Shown here one piece after another: positions 27,665 through 35,647 of a stretch of DNA of 64,000 nucleotides (positions within the stretch are counted from its first letter, which is position 1; each line of letters opens with the position of its first letter). The notes under the pieces are model-generated. The model had not been told where the DNA came from. It saw only the letters and a program-made list of their open reading frames with translations, and searched no databases. Location: positions 310,001-374,000 of the forward strand of contig NZ_LJSD01000037.1 of the NCBI RefSeq assembly GCF_001303895.1, written 5' to 3'. Source of the stretch: Mesorhizobium sp. 1M-11 (GTDB taxonomy: Bacteria > Pseudomonadota > Alphaproteobacteria > Rhizobiales > Rhizobiaceae). Position numbers and translations under genes: made by a program.

Positions 27665-29239
27665 CTATGCAGCCAATATGAAATCGGCGCAGCGTTCGGC
27701 GATCATGATGCAGGGAGCGTTTGTGTTCCCACTGACCAGCGTCGGCATGACCGACGCATCGGCGACCCTCAATCTCGGCACGCCTTTCACCCTCAACTGG
27801 TCATCCACCACCGCCAGCGGATCATTGCCCATCCTGCAGGTGCCGGCAGGATGGTAGACCGTCTTGGCCAGCGAGCGGATATAAGACACGGTCTCCGCGT
27901 CACCGACATCTCCAGGTGTCAGTTCACTGAATCCCAACGCCTGCATTGACGGCGCGGCGAGAATGGCCCGCGCCAGCTTCACTCCGCGCAACAGCGTATC
28001 GACATCCTCCGGCGCCGCGAGATTGTTGCCGACGAGCCGGATAGCGTCCTGCGGCTCGGCACTCCGCAACGTTACTTTCCCCCGCGAAACCGGTCGCAAT
28101 ATGCATGGGTTGATGGAAACGCCGTGCCCTTCCATAGGTTGGCGCGTCGCATCGCCGACCAAAGCAGGCGTTACATGGAACTGCACATCCGGCCTGCCGC
28201 AACCCGACGTGTCGACGAATCCCCCTGACTCGACAACGTTCGAGGCCAGAAGGCCGCCGCGGCCGCAGAGATATTGCAGGGCATTCACAGCCGCTCGCCA
28301 GCCGCGATCCTGCCCCTTGAGAGAGATTGGTCGTTCAGTGATGCCATAGACCGAAGCGGTGATATGATCCTGAAAATTCTCTCCGACCCCCGGCAGGTCA
28401 CGAACGACCGGAATACCAAAAGCAGCCAGTTCCGCTGCAGGACCGACGCCGGACAGCATCAGAAGCTTCGGCGTTGCCAGCGCTCCGGCGCACAGGATGA
28501 CCTCCTCCCTGGCCGCTGCCCTGCCATTCTCGCCGTTGTCGGCGCGATAGCAGATTCCGCTGGCAGCTCCATTCTCGAGGTCCAGCCCAAGCACCGTGCA
28601 GCCGGTACGCAGGGTCAACAGGGGCGATCTGCGCACGGCTTTCAGATAGGTTGCCGCAGTCGAGCCTCTTCGCTGCGCGAACGTGGTCGTCTGATAGAAG
28701 CCGATGCCGGCCTGTTGGGCCCCATTGAAATCCGCATTGAACGGCAGACCGACCTCTTGCGCGGCCCGCACGAACGCAGAGCTGATCGGATGCCTGTGAC
28801 GAGGCTCGGAGACTTTCAGCGGCCCGCCGACACCATGAAAGGCATTCGAGTAGGTTTCATTGTCCTCGCAGCGGCGAAAGACCGGTAAGACATCCTCGTA
28901 GCCCCAGCCGCGGCAGCCGCGTTGGCGCCATTCGTCATAGTCCTCCGCCTGCCCGCGAATGTAGATCATGGCATTGACGGACGATCCACCACCCAGCGTG
29001 CGCCCTTGCGGAATCGTCATCACACGGTCATTCGCTGCGGGCTCCGGCTCGGTTTGATACATCCACGTGCGTTTCGTTCCAAGCACGCGCACGAAGGTGG
29101 CGGGAACGTGGATGAACGGCGTGTTGTCGCGGGGCCCAGCTTCAAGCAGAAGCACGCTTTTGCCAGCAGACACCAGCCTGTTCGCCAGGACACAGCCGGA
29201 CGATCCTGCGCCGGCCACGATATAGTCGTATGTTTGCAC
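27665..29239 (-). CDS. GMC-family FAD-dependent oxidoreductase (choline dehydrogenase-like)
   Basis: This 524-residue flavoprotein has the N-terminal Rossmann motif YIVAGAGSSGCVLANRL, the GMC signature GRTLGGGSSVNAMIYIRG, and the second signature CAGALATPKLLMLSGVGP. The catalytic C-terminal region has HPAGTCRMG (active His) and SGNTNAP. Such enzymes oxidise primary alcohols, including choline, polyethylene glycol and other alcohols. No betaine aldehyde dehydrogenase is nearby, so choline is not supported. It is divergent from the kinase-like gene across a palindrome-bearing, AT-rich promoter. Confidence 0.9.
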   Translation of the reverse strand: MQTYDYIVAGAGSSGCVLANRLVSAGKSVLLLEAGPRDNTPFIHVPATFVRVLGTKRTWMYQTEPEPAANDRVMTIPQGRTLGGGSSVNAMIYIRGQAEDYDEWRQRGCRGWGYEDVLPVFRRCEDNETYSNAFHGVGGPLKVSEPRHRHPISSAFVRAAQEVGLPFNADFNGAQQAGIGFYQTTTFAQRRGSTAATYLKAVRRSPLLTLRTGCTVLGLDLENGAASGICYRADNGENGRAAAREEVILCAGALATPKLLMLSGVGPAAELAAFGIPVVRDLPGVGENFQDHITASVYGITERPISLKGQDRGWRAAVNALQYLCGRGGLLASNVVESGGFVDTSGCGRPDVQFHVTPALVGDATRQPMEGHGVSINPCILRPVSRGKVTLRSAEPQDAIRLVGNNLAAPEDVDTLLRGVKLARAILAAPSMQALGFSELTPGDVGDAETVSYIRSLAKTVYHPAGTCRMGNDPLAVVDDQLRVKGVPRLRVADASVMPTLVSGNTNAPCIMIAERCADFILAA

Positions 29240-29301
29240 GGTTGATATCTCGGCTCCTGAGATGCGCCTATACGAACGACAGATTGATTATAGTTGATAA
29301 A

Positions 29302-29320
29302 GTGAACTTATTTAGTTCAC
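29302..29320. promoter_or_regulatory. Inverted repeat, probable operator in a divergent promoter
   Basis: A perfect GTGAACT-TATTT-AGTTCAC repeat lies 63 bp upstream of the GMC gene and about 100 bp upstream of the kinase-like gene, in AT-rich DNA. No regulator gene adjoins it. Confidence 0.55.
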
Positions 29321-29420
29321 AGAGTCAACCAAAACCATAATAGCCACTTCCGCCTTTTCCTCCAGATGATTGCATCGCATTGGTGGGGTCGACGTCGAGC
29401 ACCCAGAAACCGGGAAGAAC

Positions 29421-30326
29421 ATGAAGCCAAAACTGTCCCCTCAAGCCATTGCATCGGCCGTAGAACGCGACCTGGGACCAATCTCGACCTGGACCTCGGT
29501 GTCCGAAGGCGAGGAATCACAGGCTTTCGGCATCAGGCTTGCTGATGAAGACCTCATCCTGCGCATCAATCGGCTTACCGAAGGCTTTCAAAAGGAGGCG
29601 TTTTGCTACCGGCACTTCACCTCCGCCAGCTTGCCGATCCCGCAAATCCTGTCGATCGGCGAGGTCGACGGTCATGCCTATTGCGTATCACGGCGCGCCG
29701 CAGGCAAAACCCTGCAGGATCTGTCGCCGGCTGAGCTGCCGCCGGTGGTTGCGCGGGTCGATGAAGTCATGCGAGCCATTGCGGAAGCGCCGCTGCACGG
29801 AACCGAAGGTTTCGGCCGTTTCGATGCCAACGGCATTGGGGAGCACGAGAGCTGGCGCGGCTTCCTGGCGGCCGTTGCCGATCCGCGGCGTCATGACTGG
29901 AAAGGATGCGAACCGGCGGTCGAAAGGCGCTGGGTCGATCGGCATCTGCACCTGCTCGGCGTTCTCATCTCGCAGTGTCCGGAAACCAGAGGCCTCGTGC
30001 ATGGCGATTTCGGCTCGAACAATGTCCTGACCGACAGCCTGGCCATTACCGGTGTCATCGACTGGAGCGAGGCGCTGTTCGGCGATCCGCTCTACGACGT
30101 CGCCAACATCTTTTTCTGGCGTCCCTGGCTTGCCTGCATGGAAGCGCAGGCGCGCTTCTTCGAAGAGCACCGGTTGGACATAATGAGCAACGCGCAAGCC
30201 CTGCGCTGCTATCAGCTTCGCATCGGCCTGCAGCAGGTTTTTGAATGCGCCGTAGCAGGTGACACGACCGACTTGCAGTGGGCGATGGCAAGGTGCGACG
30301 CCATAGCGGTCGATCCTCCAGGCTGA
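29421..30326 (+). CDS. APH/choline kinase-family phosphotransferase
   Basis: This 301-residue protein has the aminoglycoside phosphotransferase fold. The catalytic loop is VHGDFGSNNVLTD (His-x-Asp ... Asn) and the metal-binding segment is VIDWSEALFGDPLYDVANIF. An upstream glycine-poor ATP-binding lobe includes GEESQAFGIRL and LILRINR. Family members phosphorylate choline, homoserine, hydroxylysine, aminoglycosides or macrolides; the substrate is not evident. The start ATG 29421 has a GGGAAGAAC leader. It forms a rightward group with the PhyH-like and RidA genes. Confidence 0.8.
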   Translation: MKPKLSPQAIASAVERDLGPISTWTSVSEGEESQAFGIRLADEDLILRINRLTEGFQKEAFCYRHFTSASLPIPQILSIGEVDGHAYCVSRRAAGKTLQDLSPAELPPVVARVDEVMRAIAEAPLHGTEGFGRFDANGIGEHESWRGFLAAVADPRRHDWKGCEPAVERRWVDRHLHLLGVLISQCPETRGLVHGDFGSNNVLTDSLAITGVIDWSEALFGDPLYDVANIFFWRPWLACMEAQARFFEEHRLDIMSNAQALRCYQLRIGLQQVFECAVAGDTTDLQWAMARCDAIAVDPPG

Positions 30327-30556
30327 TTGGGTTGCTGGTCGGCTACCGTGAGTGAGTGCGACAGCCTTCCGCCGAGGGTCACACGCCGATCTTGCACTCC
30401 GGCGCGATAGGCCATAGGTTCCGGTCACAATGTTCATGTCCACATTCTTCCCGCTGATCTGAGCCGCACCGGTCGTTTCTGAACGACATGGTCGCTTGGC
30501 GCATCCGCGCCGCTCGGATCACAACGCCGCCGATACGGTGGCGAACGGAGAATGTC

Positions 30557-31348
30557 ATGCCCAAAACCGAACCCATTGGCCTGACGACCAGTCAGGTCCA
30601 GAACTTCATCGATAATGGCTTCATCAGAATAGAGAACGCTTTCAACACCGACCTCGCCCAGCAATGCCGGGACGAGTTATGGGCTCAAATCGGCCTCTCA
30701 CCACATGAACCCGAAACGTGGACAAGACCGGTGATCCGTGTAGGGGCGATGGCTTCGCCGACATTTGTCAAGGCGGCCAACACCCCTCGCCTGCACCGCG
30801 CTTACGACCAGATCGTCGGCGAAGGCCGCTGGGTTGCACCCAAGGCGCTCGGGACCTTTCCAATCCGCTTCCCGTCGCTACAGGCACCCGTCGACGACGG
30901 CTGGCACGTGGACGTGAGCTTCGGCACCGACAATCCGGATTTCATGGAATGGCGCGTGAATGTGAAAAGCAGCGGCCGCGCCTTGCTGATGTTGTTCCTG
31001 TTCTCGGATGTCGGACCGGACGATGCGCCGACAAAGATCCGAAAGGGCTCCCACAGCACAATCGCCCGCGAATTGTTGCCTTATGGCGAAGCGGGCGCCA
31101 CTTTGCGGCAGCTTTCCGTCGAAGGCTACGCATCCACGCAAGACTGCGAAATCGAACTGGCAACGGGTGCGGCGGGCACGGTCTATCTGTGCCACCCCTT
31201 CCTCGTGCATGCCGCGCAGCCGCACCGGGGCAAGGAACCGCGTTTCCTGGCGCAACCGCCTCTGCTGCCCAGGGGCGAGTTCGATCCGGCCTTGCCACCC
31301 TCGCCGGTCCAGATCGCCATCCGCCAAGCTTGCGGACTGACATTTTAG
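30557..31348 (+). CDS. Phytanoyl-CoA dioxygenase (PhyH)-family protein
   Basis: This 263-residue Fe(II)/2-oxoglutarate dioxygenase has the metal triad visible as GWHVDVSF (His117, Asp119) and FLVHAAQPH (His about 217). The 2-oxoglutarate arginine lies ten residues after the distal His (EPRFLAQP). PhyH-like enzymes hydroxylate many small molecules. ATG 30557 is preceded by GGAG at eight bases. A 6-bp inverted repeat (GTCGTT-N4-AACGAC, 30472-30487) lies in its 230-bp upstream gap. Confidence 0.82.
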   Translation: MPKTEPIGLTTSQVQNFIDNGFIRIENAFNTDLAQQCRDELWAQIGLSPHEPETWTRPVIRVGAMASPTFVKAANTPRLHRAYDQIVGEGRWVAPKALGTFPIRFPSLQAPVDDGWHVDVSFGTDNPDFMEWRVNVKSSGRALLMLFLFSDVGPDDAPTKIRKGSHSTIARELLPYGEAGATLRQLSVEGYASTQDCEIELATGAAGTVYLCHPFLVHAAQPHRGKEPRFLAQPPLLPRGEFDPALPPSPVQIAIRQACGLTF

Positions 31349-31418
31349 CCGTACGGAAGCCGGAGCCGTTCGCGGCCCCGGCTATCCTAAAACCACCCAG
31401 CCAATTGCCCGTGTCCTC

Positions 31419-31435
31419 ACATACGTAGCGTATGT
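31419..31435. promoter_or_regulatory. TetR-type operator 1 upstream of ridA
   Basis: The palindrome ACATACG-TAG-CGTATGT is the standard TetR/AcrR-family operator form. It ends four bases before a TTGAAA -35 hexamer (31439-31444). Confidence 0.7.
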
Positions 31436-31438
31436 GTA

Positions 31439-31466
31439 TTGAAACACTCCTCGCAGGCCTTACATA
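31439..31466 (+). promoter_or_regulatory. Candidate sigma-70 promoter of ridA
   Basis: A TTGAAA hexamer and TACATA are separated by 16 bp. The -10 hexamer overlaps the second TetR-type operator, so repressor binding would block it. Transcription would start about 70 bp before the ridA ATG. Confidence 0.5.
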
Positions 31467-31478
31467 CGCTCCGTATGT
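31462..31478. promoter_or_regulatory. TetR-type operator 2 upstream of ridA
   Basis: ACATACG-CTC-CGTATGT repeats the first site with identical 7-bp arms, 43 bp (about four helical turns) further on. It overlaps the putative -10 hexamer. Confidence 0.7.
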
Positions 31479-31540
31479 CAATTGATGCGAACCGCACCCT
31501 TGCTGATGGTGCTGCGCGACAAACTGGAAGAGGACAAAAG

Positions 31541-31930
31541 ATGGCACAACGCGACCCGGTTTTCCCGGCTGACCGACATGCGCTTTACGAAGCGCACGGC
31601 TATTCGGCAGCGATCCGTTCCGGAGACCTCCTGTTCGTCTCGGGACAAGTTGGCAGCCGCCCCGACGGGTCTCCAGAGCCCGATTTCAAGCGCCAGGTCG
31701 AACTGGCCTTCGAAAACCTGCGGGCGACGTTGAAGGCAGCGAACTGCACGTTCGACGACATTGTCGACGTCACCACTTTCCATACCGATCCCGAGAACCA
31801 GTTCGAGACCATCATGGCCGTCAAGAACCGGATCTTCGACAAGGCGCCCTATCCGAACTGGACCGCGGTTGGCGTGAACTGGCTGGCCGGTTTCGATTTC
31901 GAGATCAAAGTCATCGCGCGTATTCCCTGA
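31541..31930 (+). CDS. RidA-family protein (Rid/YjgF/UK114)
   Basis: This 129-residue protein has the Rid fold: YSAAIRSGDLLFVSGQVG, VELAFENLRATLKAANCTFDDIVDVTTFHTD (in part) and the C-terminal AVGVNWLAGFDFEIKVIARIP (in part). Canonical RidA needs an Arg near the C-terminus (about position 105) to hydrolyse enamines. Here the corresponding region reads WTAVGVNWLAG, without an obvious Arg, so it may be a non-canonical Rid subgroup. ATG 31541 has AGAGGAC upstream. The paired TetR-type operators sit just before it. Confidence 0.85.
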   Translation: MAQRDPVFPADRHALYEAHGYSAAIRSGDLLFVSGQVGSRPDGSPEPDFKRQVELAFENLRATLKAANCTFDDIVDVTTFHTDPENQFETIMAVKNRIFDKAPYPNWTAVGVNWLAGFDFEIKVIARIP

Positions 31931-32053
31931 GACGCTCCAGGCGAGAGTTAAAGTTCGGGAAGCCCACGACCTACCTCAACGAGCCCCGAGTTGACCCCAC
32001 GCGCGCAGCCGCCGCTCCGGCAGCCGGAGCGGTGACTGCGTTTCAAAGCCGCT

Positions 32054-32404
32054 TCAGGCGCCCCAGGCATGTTTCGGCGCCGGATCGCCAAGCGGATCGT
32101 GCAGATCGTCAGCTTCGGGGAAGAGGTCACCGAACCTCGTTTGATCGACCTCCACCGCTGCTTGTGCTTCCAAGATGGATGCCTGGCTTTTTGCCCATGC
32201 CAGCATGCGCTGCACCGTCGGCTCCGCGCGATCTCTATCACCGACCCACTGAATCCACGCGCGAAGCTCCGCTGCCCGATTGAGGCTGTTCAAGCAAGAA
32301 CTCAGCAACTCCATCCGAAGCCGCTCGCGCTCGACCCGGCGCGCGGCAAGCAAGCGGCGGTGTTTCAAGGTCGCGTGCTCCGGCAGTGACACGAAGGCTT
32401 CCAT
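32054..32404 (-). CDS. Hypothetical protein
   Basis: From ATG 32404 (GGAG eight bases upstream) the product is 116 residues and highly charged. A long basic helix (EHATLKHRRLLAARRVERER) leads into an acidic C-terminus (DQTRFGDLFPEADDLHDPLG). The frame also stays open to a TTG at 32521, which would add a 39-residue Lys/Arg/Ser-rich tail that still looks protein-like. I do not recognise it. It lies alone between ridA and the mntP leader. Confidence 0.5.
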   Translation of the reverse strand: MEAFVSLPEHATLKHRRLLAARRVERERLRMELLSSCLNSLNRAAELRAWIQWVGDRDRAEPTVQRMLAWAKSQASILEAQAAVEVDQTRFGDLFPEADDLHDPLGDPAPKHAWGA

Positions 32405-32594
32405 CGCGAGGGCTCCTTTGCGAGTAAGGCCCGATCCTCGGCTACGCTTGCTTGACGTTCCACCCGTTTCCTGACGCGGTTCCGCTTCACCATGTCGAGG
32501 TTTCTTGTCTTCGTCATGCAAAGATAGCCAAAGCTAAACCATTGAAAATTATTAATTAAATCTCAGAAGACATTGACGATCCAAATCCCCTTTG

Positions 32595-32705
32595 ATAGGT
32601 CAGCGGCCATCGGGGAGTAGCCACCGGAAACGGGGCCGCATCAACATACTCGCGTTCTCGCGTGGTGCGGCCGGCGCTTTGACGCTCGGCAAGACCGTGA
32701 CGAAA
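32595..32705 (+). ncRNA. yybP-ykoY manganese riboswitch
   Basis: Upstream of mntP is the conserved aptamer set: GGGGAGUAG (32612-32620), UCAACAUACU (32641-32650) and GGCAAGACC (32688-32696). The closing stem P1 pairs GUCA...CGG (32599-32613) with CCGUGAC (32695-32701). A following hairpin (about 32706-32727) with arms near GCUUUUCCUG and CAGGAAAGC could be the expression platform. The class binds Mn2+ and turns on Mn exporters. Confidence 0.85.
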
Positions 32706-32765
32706 GCTTTTCCTGGACAGGAAAGCCCTGCTCGTCCGGCCAACGTCCTAACTCCGGGATCAGCG

Positions 32766-33329
32766 ATGTCACCCGTTTCCATTGCCGTGCTGGCTGTCGG
32801 CATGTCTGTCGACGCCTTGATTGCCGCGCTGGGGCGCGGCGCCTCACCTGTACGCCCGACATTGTCGCAAGCGGTTAGAACCGGACTTGTGTTTGGCATC
32901 GTGGAGATGCTGACGCCCATCATTGGCTGGGCGCTTGGTGTTGCCGCCAGCCAATACATCCAGGCGATCGACCATTGGGTCGCCTTCATTCTTCTGGCAG
33001 CCGTCGGCGGCAGGATGACGATCCATGCCCTGTCGCGAAAGGACACCGCTCGGGAAGAAAACAGCCCCTCGGCGTTTGGTCTGCTGGCAACAGCTGTCGG
33101 AACAAGCCTCGATGCCATGGCTGTCGGCGTCTCGTTGGCCTTTCTGAACGTCAATATCTTCGTGATCGCGGCTGCGATTGGGCTGGCAACCATGGTGATG
33201 TCGACAGGCGGCGTGCTCGCCGGACGATATCTGGGAGCGCGATTCGGCCGGTATGCCGAAATCGTTGGCGGCCTTGCCCTCATCGGCCTTGGCGCGAAGA
33301 TACTCTTCGACCATCTGCTGGCCCCATGA
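32766..33329 (+). CDS. mntP: Manganese efflux pump MntP
   Basis: This 187-residue, six-helix membrane protein is made of two similar halves. Each carries the family Asp motif: GMSVDALIAALGRG in the first and GTSLDAMAVGVSLA in the second. It exports Mn2+. The ATG at 32766 lies about 60 bp after the riboswitch aptamer. The upstream open frame through the riboswitch is not coding. Confidence 0.93.
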   Translation: MSPVSIAVLAVGMSVDALIAALGRGASPVRPTLSQAVRTGLVFGIVEMLTPIIGWALGVAASQYIQAIDHWVAFILLAAVGGRMTIHALSRKDTAREENSPSAFGLLATAVGTSLDAMAVGVSLAFLNVNIFVIAAAIGLATMVMSTGGVLAGRYLGARFGRYAEIVGGLALIGLGAKILFDHLLAP

Positions 33330-33408
33330 CTTGTTCGTAGCGTCAGGATAATTGCCATCTCGCTCAAGTCGCGCGGGCCTGAGCGATCACGCTACAGGTG
33401 TCGCCACA

Positions 33409-34170
33409 ATGCAGTTCTCCTCCTACATCATCTGCGGCACACCCCGTTCAGGCAGCACCCTGCTTTGCACCATGCTGACCGAAACCCGCGTGGCGGGACG
33501 ACCTCATTCATATTTCCGGCAGCAGGACATCGCGGAGTGGGCACAGGAATGGGGTGTCGAGCCGGCACGAGATCCGGACGACGTGCGTTTCGACAGGGAC
33601 TACGTTGCCGCGATGCGGCGGGTCGGCACAGACGACACGGGCACTTTCGGCCTTCGCCTGATGTGGGTCAGTGTCGCTGAAGCTTCGCGACGACTGGACA
33701 ACATCGCCGGCGACAGGGCGGATATAACTGCGAGGTTGGAAGAAACCTTCGGACCGACGCTCTACATCCATCTTTCACGCCTGGACAAGGTTGCGCAAGC
33801 CGTTTCCCTGATCCGCGCCCAGCAGAGCGGCCTATGGCATCGGAACAGCGACGGCACCGTGCTCGAGGGCGAAGAGACGCAGCGGCCAGTCGCCTACGAT
33901 GGCGAGCATATCGGCCGGGTCGTGAAGGAACTGGAAGAAGACGATGCTTGCTGGGCGGATTTCTTCAAATCCCGCAGCATCGACCCACTGCGGCTGACAT
34001 ACGAGACGATGTCCGCCGACCCGCAGTTGGCCTTGTCGAAAGTGCTGTCGGCGCTTGGCAAGGATCCAGAACTTGCCAAGGCCGTCAGGGTCGGAACGGC
34101 GAAACTGGCCGATGGTACAAGCAGCGAATGGACTGCGAGGTTCAGGAAGGAAAGCGGCCGGTTAGCCTAG
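33409..34170 (+). CDS. Stf0-family sulfotransferase
   Basis: This 253-residue protein has the PAPS 5'-phosphosulfate loop YIICGTPRSGSTLLC at the N-terminus and the Stf0 pattern GRPHSYFRQQDIAEWA, GLRLMW and YIHLSRLDKVAQAVS. Mycobacterial Stf0 sulfates trehalose; rhizobial homologues may act on trehalose, LPS or other sugars. The start is ATG 33409. No sulfate-activation genes are nearby. Confidence 0.85.
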   Translation: MQFSSYIICGTPRSGSTLLCTMLTETRVAGRPHSYFRQQDIAEWAQEWGVEPARDPDDVRFDRDYVAAMRRVGTDDTGTFGLRLMWVSVAEASRRLDNIAGDRADITARLEETFGPTLYIHLSRLDKVAQAVSLIRAQQSGLWHRNSDGTVLEGEETQRPVAYDGEHIGRVVKELEEDDACWADFFKSRSIDPLRLTYETMSADPQLALSKVLSALGKDPELAKAVRVGTAKLADGTSSEWTARFRKESGRLA

Positions 34171-34194
34171 CTTGCGTGCCACCGCTGCGAGGAA

Positions 34195-35505
34195 TTACTC
34201 ACCTCTCTCCTTCCTCAGTTTCGACCAATACTCCAGCCGTTTCCTGATCTCGCGCTCGAAGCCGCGCTCCGGCGGGTCGTAGAAGGTCTGCCGGCCCATC
34301 TTTTCGGGGAAATAGTCCTGGCCTGAAAAGGCGTCCGGCTCGTCATGGTCGTAGCGATAGCCGGCGCCGTAGCTCTCTTCCTTCATCAGCTTGGTCGGCG
34401 CGTTCAGGATATGCTTGGGCGGCAGCAGCGACCCATTTTCCTTGGCCGCGCGCGTCGCCGCCTTGAAGGCGTTGTAGACCGCGTTCGATTTCGGCGCGGT
34501 GGCAAGGTAGACGCAGGCCTGCGCGAACGCCAGTTCGCCTTCCGGCGAGCCGAGATAGTCGTACGCATCCTTCGCCGCATTGGCGATGACCAGCGCCTGC
34601 GGATCGGCCAGGCCAATGTCCTCGACCGCCATGCGGACCAGCCTGCGGCCGAGATAGAGCGGATCCTCCCCAGCGTCGAACATGCGCGACAGGTAATAGA
34701 GCGCGGCATCCGGATCGGAGCCCCGCACGGATTTGTGCAGCGCCGAGATCAGATTGTAGTGGCCGTCCTGGCCCTTGTCGTAGATCGGCGCACGACGCTG
34801 CACCACGCCTTGCAGGCCGGCAGCATCGAAAACCTCGCCGGGCTTGGCGGCACGCCATACCTCCTCGGCCAGGGTCAATGAGGCGCGGCCGTCGCCGTCG
34901 GCCATGCGCATAAGCGCCTCCCTCGCCTCTCCGTCAAGCGGCAGCGGCTTGCCTTCCGTCTCCTCGGCCCGGGCCAGCAGCTTGGCGATGCTGTCTTCGC
35001 CCAGCGACTGGAATACCAGTACGCGGGCACGTGACAAAAGAGCTGCGTTCAGTTCGAAGGACGGGTTTTCCGTGGTGGCGCCGACCAGCACGACGGTGCC
35101 GTCTTCCATCACCGGCAGGAAGCTGTCCTGCTGGGCACGATTGAAACGATGGATCTCATCGACGAACAGCAGGGTCTGGCGCCCGTTGGAGCGACGCAGG
35201 CGCGCGGTTTCGAACACCTTCTTCAGATCCGCTACGCCGGAGAAGATCGCCGAAATCTGTTCGAAGGCCAGACTGGTTTCGCCGGCCAGAAGCCTCGCCA
35301 CCGTCGTCTTTCCGGTGCCGGGTGGTCCCCAGAAAATCATCGAGCCCAGTGAGCCCGACGCGATCATGCGCGAGAGTGCGCCGTCCGATCCGGTCAGGTG
35401 CTCCTGACCGACAACCTCGGCAAGTGTCTTCGGCCGCAACCGGTCGGCCAGCGGCCGGCCGGGTGGAGCCTTCTCAACTTCATCGCTTCCGAACAGATCG
35501 GCCAT
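34195..35505 (-). CDS. rarA: Replication-associated recombination protein RarA (MgsA)
   Basis: This 436-residue AAA+ ATPase has the clamp-loader-like architecture. Walker A is FWGPPGTGKTTVARLLAGET, Walker B is LLFVDEIHRFNRAQQD, sensor 1 is GATTENPSF, and the MgsA C-terminal tetramerisation domain includes YYLSRMFDAGEDPLYLGRR and the PEG-rich ending. It acts at stalled replication forks. A repeat A copy lies between its start and the upstream protease gene. Confidence 0.95.
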   Translation of the reverse strand: MADLFGSDEVEKAPPGRPLADRLRPKTLAEVVGQEHLTGSDGALSRMIASGSLGSMIFWGPPGTGKTTVARLLAGETSLAFEQISAIFSGVADLKKVFETARLRRSNGRQTLLFVDEIHRFNRAQQDSFLPVMEDGTVVLVGATTENPSFELNAALLSRARVLVFQSLGEDSIAKLLARAEETEGKPLPLDGEAREALMRMADGDGRASLTLAEEVWRAAKPGEVFDAAGLQGVVQRRAPIYDKGQDGHYNLISALHKSVRGSDPDAALYYLSRMFDAGEDPLYLGRRLVRMAVEDIGLADPQALVIANAAKDAYDYLGSPEGELAFAQACVYLATAPKSNAVYNAFKAATRAAKENGSLLPPKHILNAPTKLMKEESYGAGYRYDHDEPDAFSGQDYFPEKMGRQTFYDPPERGFEREIRKRLEYWSKLRKERGE

Positions 35506-35537
35506 GGGGCAACGTCAGGCGTGTTTCCACGCTCCTT

Positions 35538-35637
35538 GAGCAATTCCAGGAAAAGTCTGCAACGGTTCTCCGTCCGGAATTGCGTAAAAACAAAGAGGTA
35601 GAGCGTTTCACGTCTCCGTGAAAAACGGAAACGCTCC
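35538..35637 (+). repeat. Intergenic repeat family A, copy 4
   Basis: GAGCAATTCCAGGAAAAGTC opens it, followed by the GTCCGGAATTGCGTAAAAAC segment and an end hairpin with arms GAGCGTTTCACGT and ACGGAAACGCTC (imperfect). It ends ten bases from the stop codon of the DegP/DegQ gene. Confidence 0.92.
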
Positions 35638-35647
35638 AGGGGCAAGC

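Noticed and set aside
32012-32032. Hairpin CCGCTCCGG-CAG-CCGGAGCGG downstream of ridA
   Set aside because: A possible terminator by position, but it lacks a T-run on either side, so it is not listed as one.
32592-32765. N-terminal extension of MntP
   Set aside because: These bases form the yybP-ykoY riboswitch and its expression platform.
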